A stretch of 64,000 bases of DNA, from assembly GCA_003344405.1 (NCBI GenBank), contig NOWV01000255.1, positions 1 through 64,000 of the forward strand, in the 5' to 3' direction. Numbering within the stretch: position 1 is the stretch's first letter; the number at the start of each line of letters is the position of its first letter. Made by a program: the position numbers and the translations under genes. Shown here one piece after another: positions 1 to 15,600 of this stretch. The stretch comes from Trichoplax sp. H2. Its lineage: Eukaryota; Placozoa; Uniplacotomia; Trichoplacea. The notes beneath the pieces were generated by a model. That model saw nothing but the letters and a program-made list of their open reading frames with translations, searched no databases and was not told the origin of the DNA.

Positions 1-289
1 AAGTGGATTAAAGGAGATCTCTTTAGGTGATAGGCCAATTTCTTTATCCTTAGTTTATTATGTGTAATTGTCTATCATAGTTTGATTCGTATGAATCATT
101 TCAGTAGAGACTCATTTTTGTAGCTGAAACAGAATATATTTTTTAAACCTGTCAATTTGAGTCCTATAGAACGACAACAATGCCTCTTAAATATTTGATT
201 TTTCGCCATCATAATTTAAAGTTCAAAGGCCGTTAATAGTAATTCAAATTAACCTCTAATAAATACTTTTCAAATACTTTATTTTTTAG

Positions 290-3200
290 GTACGCAGAGT
301 AAAACATTTGATTGTGCTGTACATTGTACTTGCCAAAAGGAAATCATGCAATGCCTTGGCTCTGAAATGCATGAAATACCAACTATCTTAGAACGAAATC
401 AATCTAAATTTACAACTTTGTGAGGAATAAGGAATAGAAGCAGAGTTATACTAATCAATACTTTGAAAAAATTATTATACTATTTTGCAATTCATGACTT
501 ACAAATATCACTTTTATTTTATCTATAATATAACATAATTAGAAAGATTAAAAGGACAGGAATAGAGAAATTAATAAATGGAAGTTTTTTATCCTATCAC
601 GGACTGAGAAAGCTGTAATTTTTGCCTTTTATCGATAAGTGAGAGTATTTCATGATCGGTGACAGCTCTAATGTTTTTGATGTATCTTCTGAAATAGAAA
701 CTTAAGGTTTAATAAGATTCAATCTATTGAAAATAATTCTTTCATTGGTTTAGAAGGATTATCTGAACTGTAAGTTATTTATTCAGTTTATGTATTAAAT
801 TTACTTCATTTTTAGCTAATTAATCTATTTAATCCTTTCGTTATGATAATACGATTATTAAATTGCTAGAATTATTGTCTTATTAAGTTGATAAAATTTG
901 AGTAGAAAAATTATATTTTTATTTACACTAGCGATTTAACTGGGAATAGAATTAGCGTCTTATCGCAAGAAATGTTGACTGGACTAAAGAATGTATGGAA
1001 TTTGTAAGTTAAACTTGTTACTACATGTTTAATTTGTTATTGAATATCTCTCGGATTTACTATATCATATATAATAAATAGTAAGGATTAGTAGTTACAG
1101 CTCAATATTGTGTTTATTTAAAAAGCTAATATTTAATTAAGATATGTTCGTATCGTTGACAACGGACAACAATGGACCATTTTATATGAAATAGATCAAT
1201 ATTTCATAGATCTGTGATGAACAATTTTCGCGAATCTGTATTAATAACTGACAATGATGTGATCTAAATTTATAGAATTTTAATGGATAATTTAATCACT
1301 CAAATCTTTGTCGATACATTTAGCCGACTGAAAAGTTTACGTGTGCTGTTAAGTATTTGGCCAAACTTCAATTTCTATAGCTCTTCAATTTTTCATACGT
1401 ACGCGTATTTACATTATATTATTTTTATATTCTTATTTTTTGAATATAACGTATAGAAACTTAAGTTATAACCGGATTGCAGAAATTCAACCCAAAACAT
1501 TTTATTACAATAATAAAATGTTCTATTTGTACGTATAAAAAATATCATGATAAACTTAGAATAGGATTTATAGCTCGAAGATACTCAGTAATCATATCCA
1601 GAGCTAAGTACAATTTTTTATAAAATTGCCAAATTCTTTCACACATCATCTACTTCGGGTATTGTATAATAAGGATCTCATATTAGTTTTCATAAAAATA
1701 GTTATGTTGACTACAATTAAAACGTAGCTGTCAAAGCAATTACATTGTTGCCGCAAAGCTAAGACTTTACTGCAACCGTCAAATAGTTACACTGATTTTG
1801 ATTATGTTAAGTATTTAGGTATATACGTTCTAATTAAAGTTCTTAATATTCGGTAGGCGAGTACTACAAATTAATTTTGTAATAAAGTACGTTAAATCTT
1901 TCAATGTCGTTTTTGAATAGCATAGCTATTAATAGTTTTAGAAACAATTCCATGGTTACAACGTAAATATCTTATGACTAAATATAGTATGCGTAGACTA
2001 CATAATGTTCATTTGAGAGACTGCTGTCAGCAGTAAGTACTATATTTAATAAAAAAACTTATACAAACTAGAAATTACCTGAACGGGGCTAAACTAACAA
2101 AATTATTCGAACACAGCAATGACTATTGATCACCATAGTAGCATAATACTGTAATAGGAATGTTATTATATTAGATAACGTTAGAAAGCTCAGAATATTT
2201 GATCATGAGCTTATTTCGTAACCAGAACTCCGTCGATATTTTGTAGGAGTACAATTATTGATATTCTTTTCCTTAAACTTTTTCAGAACATATTTTCAAA
2301 AAATTATCCAATAGCTAATTTTATCTATTGAAATCAATTAAGAGATATCCGTAATAGATAAATTTTTACCTTTTACTGATCAGTATTCATACCGATATTA
2401 ATTGATTTAATAGGAACTTAAAACGTAATTTTATGCGAAGTTTTACATCTGAAGCATTCAGTAAAAACAATACTCTTCAAAACTTGTAAGTTGGTGAAAA
2501 ATAGTTTAATTTTGAAGATATTCTTGTATTGCTGTTTTTTTGATTTGTGATAGTGGATAATCATACTGGAAATAACTTTATTTATTTATGCAGTTATATG
2601 ACATTTCTATCTTCAATTAAGTCATCACTTCTGTTTACAATAACAATTAAACAGTTTTCATTTCATTACTATCTTAATTTACAGTCTATTGTATATTTGT
2701 AAATTAGAAAATTGCATGATAATTTCATGGTGCAACTTCGTCAAGGATCAATGGATACAGTTCCGAACTTGAATTATTTGTAAGTTGAATAGATAAAAAA
2801 TTGAATGTATTTTAGCCACAATTTTAGCTGCGGTCTTGATGACGCTGATATTTAAATTGATTTACTAAATTTTAAAGTTATAATCTGAGCAAATATGGTA
2901 CCGATAATTGTTTTTTATGTTTGTATATCTTTCCTGTCTATCTAAAGAATCTATAAATGTGATATGATTACTACTATAGAAGTCTTAGCCGATCAACGAG
3001 ATAGTCAATATTTTTGTATCTATATACATGCTCTCAAATCATAATTAAATTTTGATTGATCCTTCTCTAGAAGAATCGCTTATCTTAATCTAAGGCTATA
3101 GCAGATTAGTCTTAATTTCCAATCTGTTGAAGATCATTATATCTAACATCAAATGGATCAGTAATTACGAAAAGATCCTTATATTTTTATTTTCATTCGC

Positions 3201-3673
3201 TTCATCACCTTTCTATTGATTTAATGCAGCTTCATCAATAAAGCTATGTATATATAATATACGTGCAGCATCTGAAAGTTTTTAATGTAGAAATGACAAA
3301 TCTTATCTTACTTCCGGAACTTTTTAAAATTAATAATAAATGTCTTACATCATTCTCAATGATGCAACATTAAATGATGTTTATTCATCTTTTAAATCTT
3401 AGATTTAAAATATAAATTACTCAATAGCGATAACTTTATACAATCATAGTTTGGTTACTGGGTAGCTAAGGTCATAATGAATGCTAGTATTTCATATAGC
3501 CATATTGTTGCTCTTGTATGCTTTATTTCTTGGTTTTATTATGTTAATTTCTATAATAGAGTTTCCGGAATTCATTATAATCTGTATAATTACATATTTA
3601 GGTATATTGGAGGGAAGTTCTTCACAGGATTTGACGCAAACAGTTTACATCAGTTTAATAATTTAAAATTATT
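290..3673 (+). CDS. Copy A exons: LRRNT cap and LRR 1-7
   Basis: Exons are 290-419 (LRRNT), 698-769, 932-1003, 1276-1347, 1457-1528, 2414-2485, 2708-2779 and 3602-3673. The first encodes a Cys-rich N-cap (CAVHCTCQKEIMQC) that opens an LRR domain. The other seven are 72 nt each, with repeats such as NLRFNKIQSIENNSF and DLTGNRISVLSQEML. The donor after 1347 is GTTAAG; the rest are close to GTAAGT. The first exon starts in phase 1, as in copy B, so a signal-peptide exon must lie upstream of base 1. I see no candidate for it in 1-289. The introns 1529-2413 and 2780-3601 hold nothing else I recognise. Confidence 0.88.
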
Positions 3674-6600
3674 GTAAGTTCCCTTAGCGATATTAATATT
3701 TGAACCACATTAAAATATTTTAAGCCAAGAAATAATGCAGTTGTCAACGATTTTATTGATTAGCTAAACTATGACCTATAATGTGCTGAAATAATGCTTG
3801 CTATTGCTTCAGATTATTTGTTAGATGTACCAGTATTTTTTAAAGGCTAGAATTTTTGCGTAGGTTTATTGTAGATTTTTACTTTACTTTAGTTAAGGTT
3901 AAACTAATATGGTTGGATTTTATTTTGTTAAACGTGACTGTATTCGATCAGATTTGACTAGAGAAAAAGGTATTATTGATATTTGTAGAAGATAAAAATA
4001 GCTGTAGTCAATATAATTTTTTTGTCGTTGCAGATACATTCGATTTGGAAATTTTTCCGCTCTTCAGATCAATTCTCAAACATTTGCCAATTTATCTACT
4101 TTGACTGACTTGTTCGTAATTTTTTAAATCTATGTTATTCAAGAATGACATAAATATTATTGTTTATTAAAACCGAGTTTTGATTTCTAATATTTGATAA
4201 TATATCGTAAATCTTGGACTATGATCTAATTTGTAGATTACGAATCAGATTTATGCAATCTCGATATATTTTACTATAATTAGAAACATCGGAGCAATTA
4301 ATACAGGGAAGATTACAATTGCTTCTAAGGCATTTTCGATGAATCGAAATTTGAAGAGACTGTGAGTAGCAGCCAGTAAATTTTATGCGTATCTTTCATG
4401 TGGTGTACTTTTATGCTGTCATAAAGTAACGGTAAAGTTATGGTGTAGGATTAGACATCAAATTGTAAGTATGTTTCTAGTACGTTAGAATATTGCAATG
4501 GTATCTGCGGTATAGAAAATCGCGCATTGGACCGGTTAACGAAACTCTTTTCGGTGTAAGTTTTTTATTTACAAAGTCTAGTCGAGTTTATGTATATCAG
4601 CGCCATGATTTGATAAATCAAAATAATTATAATTTAAAGTTTGTTTAAGCGCTAGATAGTTAGATCCTGTTGACATAAATTAAATTCTAATTATAACTAT
4701 GTTAATTCTTACTCTTATTGTGCATTTCTTTTATAATTATTACGTATAATTTCAAAGTAATATCAGGTACACACGTATAGAAAATTTGCCTCTTGGATTA
4801 TTCAGTGAGAAACCAAACCTAAGAATAGTGTAAGTTGGCTTTCTTTATGCAGTACAAATGTGCAATGGATCGAATCATAAAATAAGCATGAGCTATTTTA
4901 AAGTAATTGCAATTATAATAAAAGTAAGAAAAAAGCTATGCGGTTCTTTGATGATTTCATAGCTTGATAGTAGAATTTGGTATGCTCTTTAAGAAGTTGT
5001 TACCCTCCTGATTGATTGTTAATCATGCATTTTCCTATAATTTCTATACTGTAGATACCTACAAATGAATAAGATTAGAGTAATACCAGATGGAATTTTT
5101 AATCATTCAACAAGAATTAGTAAAATGTAAGTTGCTTTTTCAAATAGTACTTGTAATGTTGTTAACGAACTAATTATTAGCGTAACTAGCTAAGTATACC
5201 TATGGTGGAAATAAAATTTATTGAAATAGTTGAAAATGGATTACGATCCTAAAGCATGGCCGAAGCATTAACATTTCGCTCTCGAATATCCTTCAAGAGT
5301 GAAAATTTAAGTCTATGACATGTTGTCAATTCTAAACTTGCTGTAAATTTGTAATGGATATGTATCATATCTGAGAGAGTAACCTTTATCATATAGAATC
5401 TTTATATCGTCACTACTAAGGCATACAATGTAATGGCTCATAGCGCCAACGTTCATCTCCATTTATGTGAATAAGTTTTATAACTTTATTCGTCTTTAAA
5501 ATTGAATGCTTCTGTGATTACAATAACTCTCTACACGTACAGTGTCGTGTTATCATGTCTTTACATGATAAGCGATAATACCTAACATTTGCGGTACTTA
5601 TCAGAGAATTTACATGTTTTCTTTGATTGGAATAGATATCTAAATGATAATCAGTTAACTAAGCTAACAAGCTCCATTTTTGCTCATTTATCAAAGCTAA
5701 CTATAATGTAAGTTATAAAACGAAATATCTTTATGTAAAGTAAAAGATTGAAATAAATTTCAATCGTAGGGGACGTTACAAATATTTTAACGTTCAAATT
5801 AAAATTCGAAACAATTTTATGTTTACATAGTGATTTATATAATAATCGAATTGCATATATCCAAGACGGAGCTTTTCGGGGCTTAGCGAAGTTAAAATAT
5901 TTGTGAGTTGTCATAAAATGTCACAATTTCATCTTGCTAACTAATAATTACTCGTCCAGCTTCTAACGAAATCGAATAATATTATTAATAGCTATTCGTT
6001 ATTACATATTATTCATTATATTACCTTATCATGATTTAAAGATAAGTATTTAAATCAAGTCGGACCTTTATTTCTCTGGTCACAATTTAGGTTATTGGAC
6101 AGAAACAATATCAAAAGTATTGATATGAAAATCTTTACTGGTCTAACCGGCCTTAGACAGTTGTATGATTTGTTCTAAATAGTAATAACTGTTTAGCAAT
6201 ATGTTATCAAAGCTTATATTTATTGAAAGTCAACCAGAATTGTTTTAGCAGCAAAAGCTATGCTACATATGAATGCTATATTTTTAAGTCACTTTATTTA
6301 CCTATTGCTAGATGTATTATTAATACATGCTTAGACAGAAGAATTCCACGTAGCATAGACAGATAGTTTAATTCTTAGGAATCAGCATAACAGACACATA
6401 TCAAAGATTAATAATATAATTTTAATTTTATAGCTTAAAAATAATTTAATAATGATTTCATTATCGAATGTCATTCTGGGGAAATTATATTGTTTGACCG
6501 TCGTATTTTGAATGTAGAACGCTGTTTTCATTTCTAATACGTTTATATTTGATCTCTATAAATTTTACATTCACCGTAATTAACAGATTTCAAAGTAAAT

Positions 6601-9600
6601 ATGTGTGTTTCAAAGTAGAATATTGCCCTAATTAATTGGCTCTTTCATTTTAAAATTCAGGAAGTTATCCTCTAATCGAATCCTTAAATTGGTTAATAGA
6701 ACTTTTTCCACGTTCATTTCACTAGTAAAACTGTAAGTTTATTGTACGGATAAATCTAAATAATATCATAGAATAATATCTAACAAAAATATTGCTTTAA
6801 AATTGTAAAGATATATGTGATATTAGATTAAAAACTCGAACTATTGTCAATCAGCTATTGAGCATCATTTTATATTAACAGTGAATTATCCAGCAATCTC
6901 ATTGAAGTTATTGAACGTAATGCATTTACTGGCTTGATTAATATTGAAACTATGTAAGATTTTATATGATTTAGCTTTTAAAAAGATGTTCGTTCATTTC
7001 AGTTTAAACAAAAAATTTTCAATCACAGAAATAATTAAATTTCTTGATTAAATACAAATGTATTGAGAACATTACCTCACAATATGATTCATGATAGAGA
7101 TCTGTCAAGTAATAATGTTAACAAGATTGAAAGTCAAACTTTTTCCAATTTATCCAAATTAAAGACATTGTAAGTATATCTATATTACAATCACAGTTAT
7201 CATTTTCTCGATTCAATATTTCCTTTGCTATTGCGAAGTGAATATTAAATTGTATCGTTAGACAGAAAAATTACTGATCGAGCTACATATATGTATCTTA
7301 GTCTATTATAAGATAAATTTGCCTTTGCAATTATATTTTCGGCCTTAACTTAACTCTTTATGAAATTTTTTGCAAGCAGAAAGATAGGCAAGATATTGAC
7401 GCTTAGCTGTTTTACGAGTACTTATTTCATACAATCTTAATAAAATTTGGCGGCATTCTTTACTGTGCTATATTCCTTTCAGAGTTAATAAGCTAGATAC
7501 TTAGAGCATGAGTATATGACAGCAGTACCAAGGATTTACCAATCAGTTTTTAGGATCGTTCGCCTCGAGGAAGGCGCACTGTTAGCATCTTGATCAGCAG
7601 GTCTAAATTATTAAAATAAATTTACAAGTATTTCTAGAACCAAATCGTTTAATCTATAAAAAGCATGATAAGAGTTTGTTTACGAAAGGTTATTTTGTGG
7701 CTATCATATTTTTGAATTAAACGATGCATCCGTTCGGCACTGATTAAAACCGTGTTGAATCTCTAATCTTAGCGTAATACTTGAAAGATTCTTAGATAAT
7801 AATGCCATCGACAATATTGCAGTTGGAGCATTTAAGGGATTAATTAGATTAAGAGAATTGTAAGCTCTTAAGATTTTGAAGTATTTTCGTCTTATATTTC
7901 GAGATATGTCTTTTTGTAAATTAATATGTACATTAAAATTTAGATGGCTGCAGGGAAATAATTTGGCATTTATTAATAGTGGTATGCTGTCATATTTAAG
8001 CAATTTACAAATCTTGTAAGTATTATTAGAATAATCATTTTCTTAAGTCAAAATTAAATGAAATTAGATATAAATGAGATTAGATATAAATGAGATTGGA
8101 TAGATATTTTCATTCGTATTAGTGTCTATTTCTGTTTGTTACTCAAATTCTTAAAAGATATGTATTAGTTATACGAACATTTATTAACGGTACTTAATAT
8201 TTACGAGAATATAGACTGCAATAATGATGAGCTGTTTAAGATTAAATTAGTTATTTATAAGTAATTTATTCCTAATTTGCTAATTTAGGCAATTATCTGA
8301 CAATCAAATAAGCTATCTGGATAATGACAGCTTAAGTTCCCTAATTAATCTTGATATGTTGTAAGTATTAAATTGTTACATTTTATTTGTGGGATACTTA
8401 ATATCGAGCGATTGCATTTAAAACTGATACTAAATATAAAGTTTATTGTCTTAACTATCGAATAGAATTCAAGTTTAATAGGTATATATTTATTGCTTAG
8501 AAATTTGGCGAATAACAGACTTACTAATCTCTCCTCCGCTGCAATGAATGGTTTAATTGCTCTAAGTACCTTGTAAGTATTATAAAAATATTTACTGGCA
8601 ATGTAATAATTGTCGAGTAACTTTGCTATTGCTTACAGTTAGCAGCATAATTTATTCTGTAACATCATTCCTTTGATACTGCTAATTTGATAAGGTACCA
8701 ATCTTCTCTCACTTTAATTTCCATTAAAATGTGATATAATAACTAGGTATTTGGACGAAAATAGGCTAAAACAATCTAACTTTATTCAAAATTTACATTT
8801 ACCAAAATTACGTCAATTGTAAGCGCGTACTTAGCTGTACGAAAATCAAAATATCTAAATTGAAATTATCGTACAAGTACTGGAGTTAAAGGTTTACAAT
8901 ATTCTATTACTTTTGAAAGGTATTTAAGAAATAATGAGATTAGAATCTCAGGACAAATTGTGATAGACAAATTATATCAGTTAGAGATGATGTAAGTGTT
9001 AATAAATAAATGATGCTAAAGTATATTTGTTTTATTCTTTCTTATTACATCAAAGTATAATGTCAACTGACAGGTATTACAGATATGTCTTAAAGTTTAT
9101 TACAAAAGTCAACAACTAATTTTAATCTCATTTCCTCATATTTAGTGCATTAGATGGGAACTTAATATCCAGTTATGATAGTATATTATCATCTCAAAAT
9201 AGTATCATTAAAAACATGTAGGTTAAGATAGAATTACATCTGCTACTTTTAATTTAAATCTAAGCCTTAATGATACTTATAATTCTGTTCTACTATAGCC
9301 CTAAACAAGAAACAACAGGCTTTAATTATGTTGGAATATAGAACTTTGCTATTTAATGTCTTCTGCTTTTACAATATTAGATCGTTATCCAGGAGCAAGA
9401 TTAGCAATCACTACCGTCAGCCGATGAATATTTCCTTGAAATGTCATGAGCTGTATGAATTCCATACTTAAATATTGAAAAAATTTAATATATTTAACTT
9501 AAGTTTTCTGTTTTACTTCTAATATACTGTATATGTAATTGATGTATCGCTTTAAAGAAGTGTATTTGAAGTTTGTTTGGATGATATATTACCTAATCGT

Positions 9601-12600
9601 AGTGATGCACCCATACTTGATTAAGTTGATCACTATATTTGATATAACTGAATTAAAATTATTAGATGTTATCGTGTTGCTAATATTAGAAATAATCCTA
9701 GTTCTAAAATTAGTCATTGCTGATTATCGATTATTTTTGAATATCTGAATATGGTTTGTGACCTATAAGAATAGATGTGCTGTAATTGTGAAGATATCCA
9801 ACACCTTGCGATGTTGGACTATTAACTTAAGAGTGATCATACCTCTTAAGTAAATAGATTTCTACCGTAGAAATGTTGCTTATTTATTTGAAGAAAATAA
9901 AGAAATTGACTATCAATCATATTAAATCTCTTTTGAGATTGGTAAACCTCATATATACGTACTGTGTGTATTTTTATATTGCAGGGATTTATCATATAAT
10001 TATCTTCATCATTTACCGCAATTTCATGGGCAAGATCAGATAGAAAGGCTGTAAGGCTACTTTTATTGATATAAGTAAATTCTTTTTATTATTTCTAGCC
10101 AGCTAAATTGCTGGTTCCTTGAATAGTATTTATTAATATAGCGCAGACTTTGCTTAATTATTATCATGTAATTCGTGGTCTGTAACCAGATCAACAGAAA
10201 TTACGTGGTTACTTTAGTATTAGTAGATGAGCGTAGCACGGTGGAACAAGGTAGCGTAACAATCAGATTATTTTGATACAAGGATTCCATGTATTTACTT
10301 GCATAAAATTATCTTCTATAAAAGGAATTATTCTATGAATATATGAATTTAATCTGTTACTATAAAAGTAGATTTTATATTATTTTACCACATTGCTTAT
10401 TTTATGTCATCTAGAAATTTATCCTATAATAGGATATCTTTGCTTTCAGCGGACCGTTTATCAAGTTTAAGTTCATTAAAATTGTTGTAAGCTTATAAAT
10501 TCTCATAGAAGCTAGGATTAACGCCATTTGTTGCACCTAAATTTAAGATAGTTTCATTTGTCAGTGATCTAAGAGGAAACAAAATAACAAATATTCCAGT
10601 TGGATTTTTTCAAAGGTTAACAAGTCAGAAATATATCACAGATATGTAAGTTGGAAAAAATACTTAAATTTAGCTGTTTGTCGAATGCCAGTGATAGGAA
10701 GAGCTAATACATCTATCTCATATAGCAATTTATCAACGAATCGCCTTGCCTTTTTTCATGAAGATACGTTAAGTTCATTAAGTGAATTAAATTACTTGTA
10801 AGTTTAATGGAAATATTGTTAGATTCGCAGCTACGAGTATTTTAAAGAAAATAGTACGTAGGTGTTGATGATGTACTAAATATAATTTATATTTTTACTC
10901 TTTTTGATGTTTTTCAGACAAATTGGTAGTAATCTTCTTGATTCTATCCGATTTTTGAAGAATGCTTCAAGTTTGATAAGTCTGTAAGTCAACTTTGTAT
11001 CTTAATGTCACGGTACGAACTACCATGAAGAAATAGCCATCTAAATTTGGTTAATATAATATAGTGATATTATATTACAACTAGTTACTTACAATAGGAA
11101 TCACTCTAATTATAAATGTGTTACAGTAAATTTAATGCTGTGCTGCAATGTGCACTGAAATGATTCTGTGAATGGACATATTGTATTCCGACTGTGAAAA
11201 ATTAGTTAGTAGATGTTCTCACCTAAGTATTTTTATAAGAGGACTCATGAATGTTAGCTGCTGTAGATGGGTATATAAGCCCGTCAGATATTTGAATAAA
11301 GTAGTTCTCAATTGTCTAGTTGAGTTTAACGTAGAATCAATGGCGTCTAAATTCTTGTGCGATAGTAAAGGGATACTGAATCCCGGAGACTATAGTAATT
11401 TAGAGATTTATTTTACGTTATCCTTGTCACGAAGCTGGTTTGTGACACCCATCTCTCTATCTTTGAATTTTTTTAATGTGCATGATATTATAGTGCATTG
11501 CTCTAAATTTTACTCGTAGTCAAGATACAGGGCCGTCTTTCCTAACACGCTTTTTACTTTGTCTTATACAGGACGTTAATCAATAATAATATTGATCGCC
11601 TTGACAAAATTATTCTGGACGATTTGAAAAAATTGCAAAAACTGTGAGTTAATTAATGATTCTTTCACTTAACAACTTTAATAAATAGCCATATATTTTA
11701 TATTGATAAAGAATGGTGATTTATAGAATTTACTATAGTTTGCACAGCATTTGTTTAGTTTTGATAAATCTCCAGCATTATGATTTCTTTGCGATACATT
11801 TTAGATAAATAAATAAAAATAAACTAATCCATCGATAATTTCACCTTAAAGATCTGTGCAACAAAACTTTATAACAAAATTAGAATCTGGCTTATTCAAA
11901 TCGCTGAGAAACCTTACTAATCTGTAAGTTTGAAAGACCTTCTATACTTGCTACGTTATTTTTGGTCATCAAATCTAGTTTATTTTTGTCTTAATAAAAT
12001 ACTGCTGGAATTACTTTCGCACCCATTTTTTTGGACCATGCTATTCCTTAAATCTTAAATTATTTATTTCTATGGATCTTACTGCCAGTAATTGAGCTAT
12101 AACTACTCATCAGAGATTGTTATCAGCAAGTATTAACGTGAATATTTTGTGTTCTGTGCATTTAGCATTTTAAATCTATTTAATTTACCCAATATGCTAA
12201 TTTCAGCAAGATATTTTTCGGCTATGAATAGCTTAATATGTTGCAGCTTAGCCCATTTCTTGGTCTGCGATATTGTTTTTAAGGAAGTGCTAATCCTGTA
12301 TAAATAATGTAGTGTCTTGAAAAGTCATGCATATAATTTATGATTCGTGAGCACTATTTATGTTCAAGCTAGTATCATTCCATTCATTTTTATTCAATTT
12401 ATTGTGCCATCCTGAGACTTTTATATATTTCTCTTTTGTGGCACCAACTATCACAGATATAAAAAATTTGGACATTTTTCATTATTCTAGATACGAAATC
12501 TATAGTTATGATTGTAATCGTAAGATAATTTTGATATCAATGGATCTTTTAGTTGGATTGTTCCCTAATAGAATAATGTAGGCCATACTAAAATCATTTT

Positions 12601-15600
12601 GATATAGATTTTGCGTTATTTATTGTAATTCCTGCATAATAGAGATCTCTCATCAAATAAGATCAACATCATCGAAGAGAATGCTTTTGACGGACTAGAT
12701 CAACTTCAACGCCTGTAATTGTCTTGCTTATACATGATCTAGATATATACCATAAAATGTTTAAAATTTCGCTTTCCAAAGTATCTAACAATTTACTGTA
12801 ATAGACAATAGTATTTAGACTCTACTTTTCTGTCTAGTCTAATCAGTCTTCTTATTTCTATTTTAAAGATACCTGGACCATAATCAAATATCGGACTTGA
12901 CATTTCTACGTTCTATTAGTTTAAGAAATTTACAGTTAATGTTAGCAATGATCTAGGTCAATCGTCCGTTATAGCTGGAGTAAATTGATTTTTTCACTCG
13001 CAGATCGCTAAGGGAAAATCAGATAAATGAATTACATGGCCGAGATTTTAAGACTGTTCTTAGTTTAACGGCAATGTAAGTTTATAGACCAGTCGATGGT
13101 AACCTTGTTTCGCGTTTTTCAATCCTAGATTTACTTTATTACAAAATTTTTTACTTTATTTATCTTTATAGTTATTTGGATTATAACAATATTTCAAGCT
13201 TAATGGATACAATTTTTAATCAGCTTTACAAACTTCAAACTTTGTAAGTGACGGTATTAGTTAGAGTATAGGTCTCTCATTTTATTTGTGTCTTATTCCA
13301 CTCTTATATTTAATTTATTTTTGTCTAAACTATTTTTTCCTTATTTCTAAATTAGCTCCATAACCCACAATAGAGTAAAATCATTAATTTGCAATCGTTA
13401 TTATCATCAAATACGTCGAATTTCTCTAAAGGCTATGTAAAAATAACATAAATATATTTTTGTGATAATATGTTAAAGGACTATGTAGATTGGCAATAAA
13501 TTTCTCCATTTTATTAACATTTTGCGGGCATACCATTTTTTCTGGTTAAGGTACCTGACATATAATGATATTACATTCATATCAGATCAATGCTATTCAC
13601 TTTTTGAAAATCTGTCGGGTTCGCTGTAAGTTTCATGGGCTTACATGTATAAAATGATGTTGCATATTTAATTTTCAGAAGAATGAATTATCTAAAAATA
13701 TTTCACATTTGTGCTACGATTAATATCTTAGTGGTTCATATCTATAATTTGTTATTTTAAAGCATATTTTCTAAATTCCAGGGATATTGGATTTAACAAT
13801 CTGGCTCAAAATATTCCTGAATTCGCCTATCGCATATTCCGCCGCGATTTACAACTGACTCGGCTGTAAGATTAAACCTATTTTCCTGTTAATTTAAAAA
13901 TGGTTTATGTCATGAACTTGTTTATGAAATTATTACGGTATAACTTTTCTGTAGCAACTTGTACATGGTTATGATATGATAACTTATGCAATATTATAGT
14001 TATAACGGTTTATCCATGACGTTACATAATTTCTATACTGTAATATAAGATCGTATGATAAGCAAAGGTTAGAGAGGACAGGCCTGACAGCAGGCTCATA
14101 GCGTGCTTAATTTTCTCCTTTCAAATCTCGATTTTGTAATATGAATATTGGAGATATATCGTTGATTCAATCTTAAAATTAAATATTTTATTGATTTAAT
14201 TCCCTCTTAAAATTAGATGGTATCAAAATTGATAATAATTACATTATGAAAATCTTATTTCGTAGTGGGATCAGTGGAAATGGATTTACTCACTTATGGC
14301 AGTCTTATCGTAATGGTTTTTTCAAAAAAGAGATCGGATTGTAGGCGACTCTATTTAATTGATAGATTTTTACAATTTCTAGTTACAATAAGTCTTATTG
14401 ATATCTCAATTTTTCATTCTATAATTTCTTATTTATAACTATTGATATCAATTTTGTTTTAGAGACATTAGTTATAACAATTTACCAGCAGATGAAGTAA
14501 AAAACCTGATTGGCAACATCTTTCCTCTTTACATTTGTCGTTACTTCAGAAGGATTGGAAGAGAAAGTATATTATTATACATGTCTCGTTGCTGGTCTAC
14601 GTATTTGTAAGTTATTTCTTTATTACACTTTCTACAAAGAGTCACAGAATTTCTAGAATATATAATAAAATTACGGTAGCAAATACTTACGAATACACTC
14701 TCACTTACAGAGGTTTAAGTGGTTTAAAATTACGGCAACTTCCAGGCGACGGTTTACGATCTCTAGAAGGCTATATTTATGCCTTGTAAGTAGAAATCAA
14801 CAAGTGATTGAAATAATTATATGATAGAGTAAATAATACTTGATTTAAAAAAATTTTAGCCGGTAAGATTAGGAATTACTATATATGTACTATTATATAG
14901 TGACAAATACTTGACGACGCCTCTATATACTTTCAAATTGGTAAAAGTTACAATAAATATAGCAACATTTTACCATATTTTACATATATTCAGATTACTA
15001 TTAGAAATAACATTTTACAGCGGACAATTGGCAATCCAATTTAGAAATGCCTGCAGTATTTGCGTAGATATTGTTTCTACCATTCAGAGTATAGTAAACT
15101 AACAATATCCTGATATATGAATTATATTTCTATTTTTGCCTCTAACTTTAATAGTAACGCGGCACTCTACTGCATGTGCTTATCTGTGCTCTAGCGTAGA
15201 ATCTTGCAATACAGTTTATAGCTTTGAGCTACTAAATCTATCTTAATATAAATATAGAAAGTTACGCTATCGTATATCGTACTAAATATGGCTAATAGTT
15301 TACAATCCCAATACTAAGTTACGTTTCAAACATATATTAGAGCTATTATAAAAATCAATACAGATAAAAATATCGATGCAATTACTCATCTAAGGTGCAC
15401 TTACATAACGCTACTTTGATTTGATTATTCGACCTATGAAGCAATGCAACAGAAGTCTACCGTAGTAAAATTGCAGTTCACAGTAAACATCTATTTAAGT
15501 TCTAGATATCTGGCTAGAGCAACAATTTGGAATCTTTACAATCCTAAATTCTATTATAGCATAAAAAAAGCAAGCATTAATTTGTAGCAAATGCGAATTG

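Noticed and set aside
11172-11519. 115-codon open stretch inside a copy A intron
   Set aside because: No family pattern, lies between two confirmed LRR exons, has no equivalent in copy B and no codon or domain signal; chance ORF or insertion debris.
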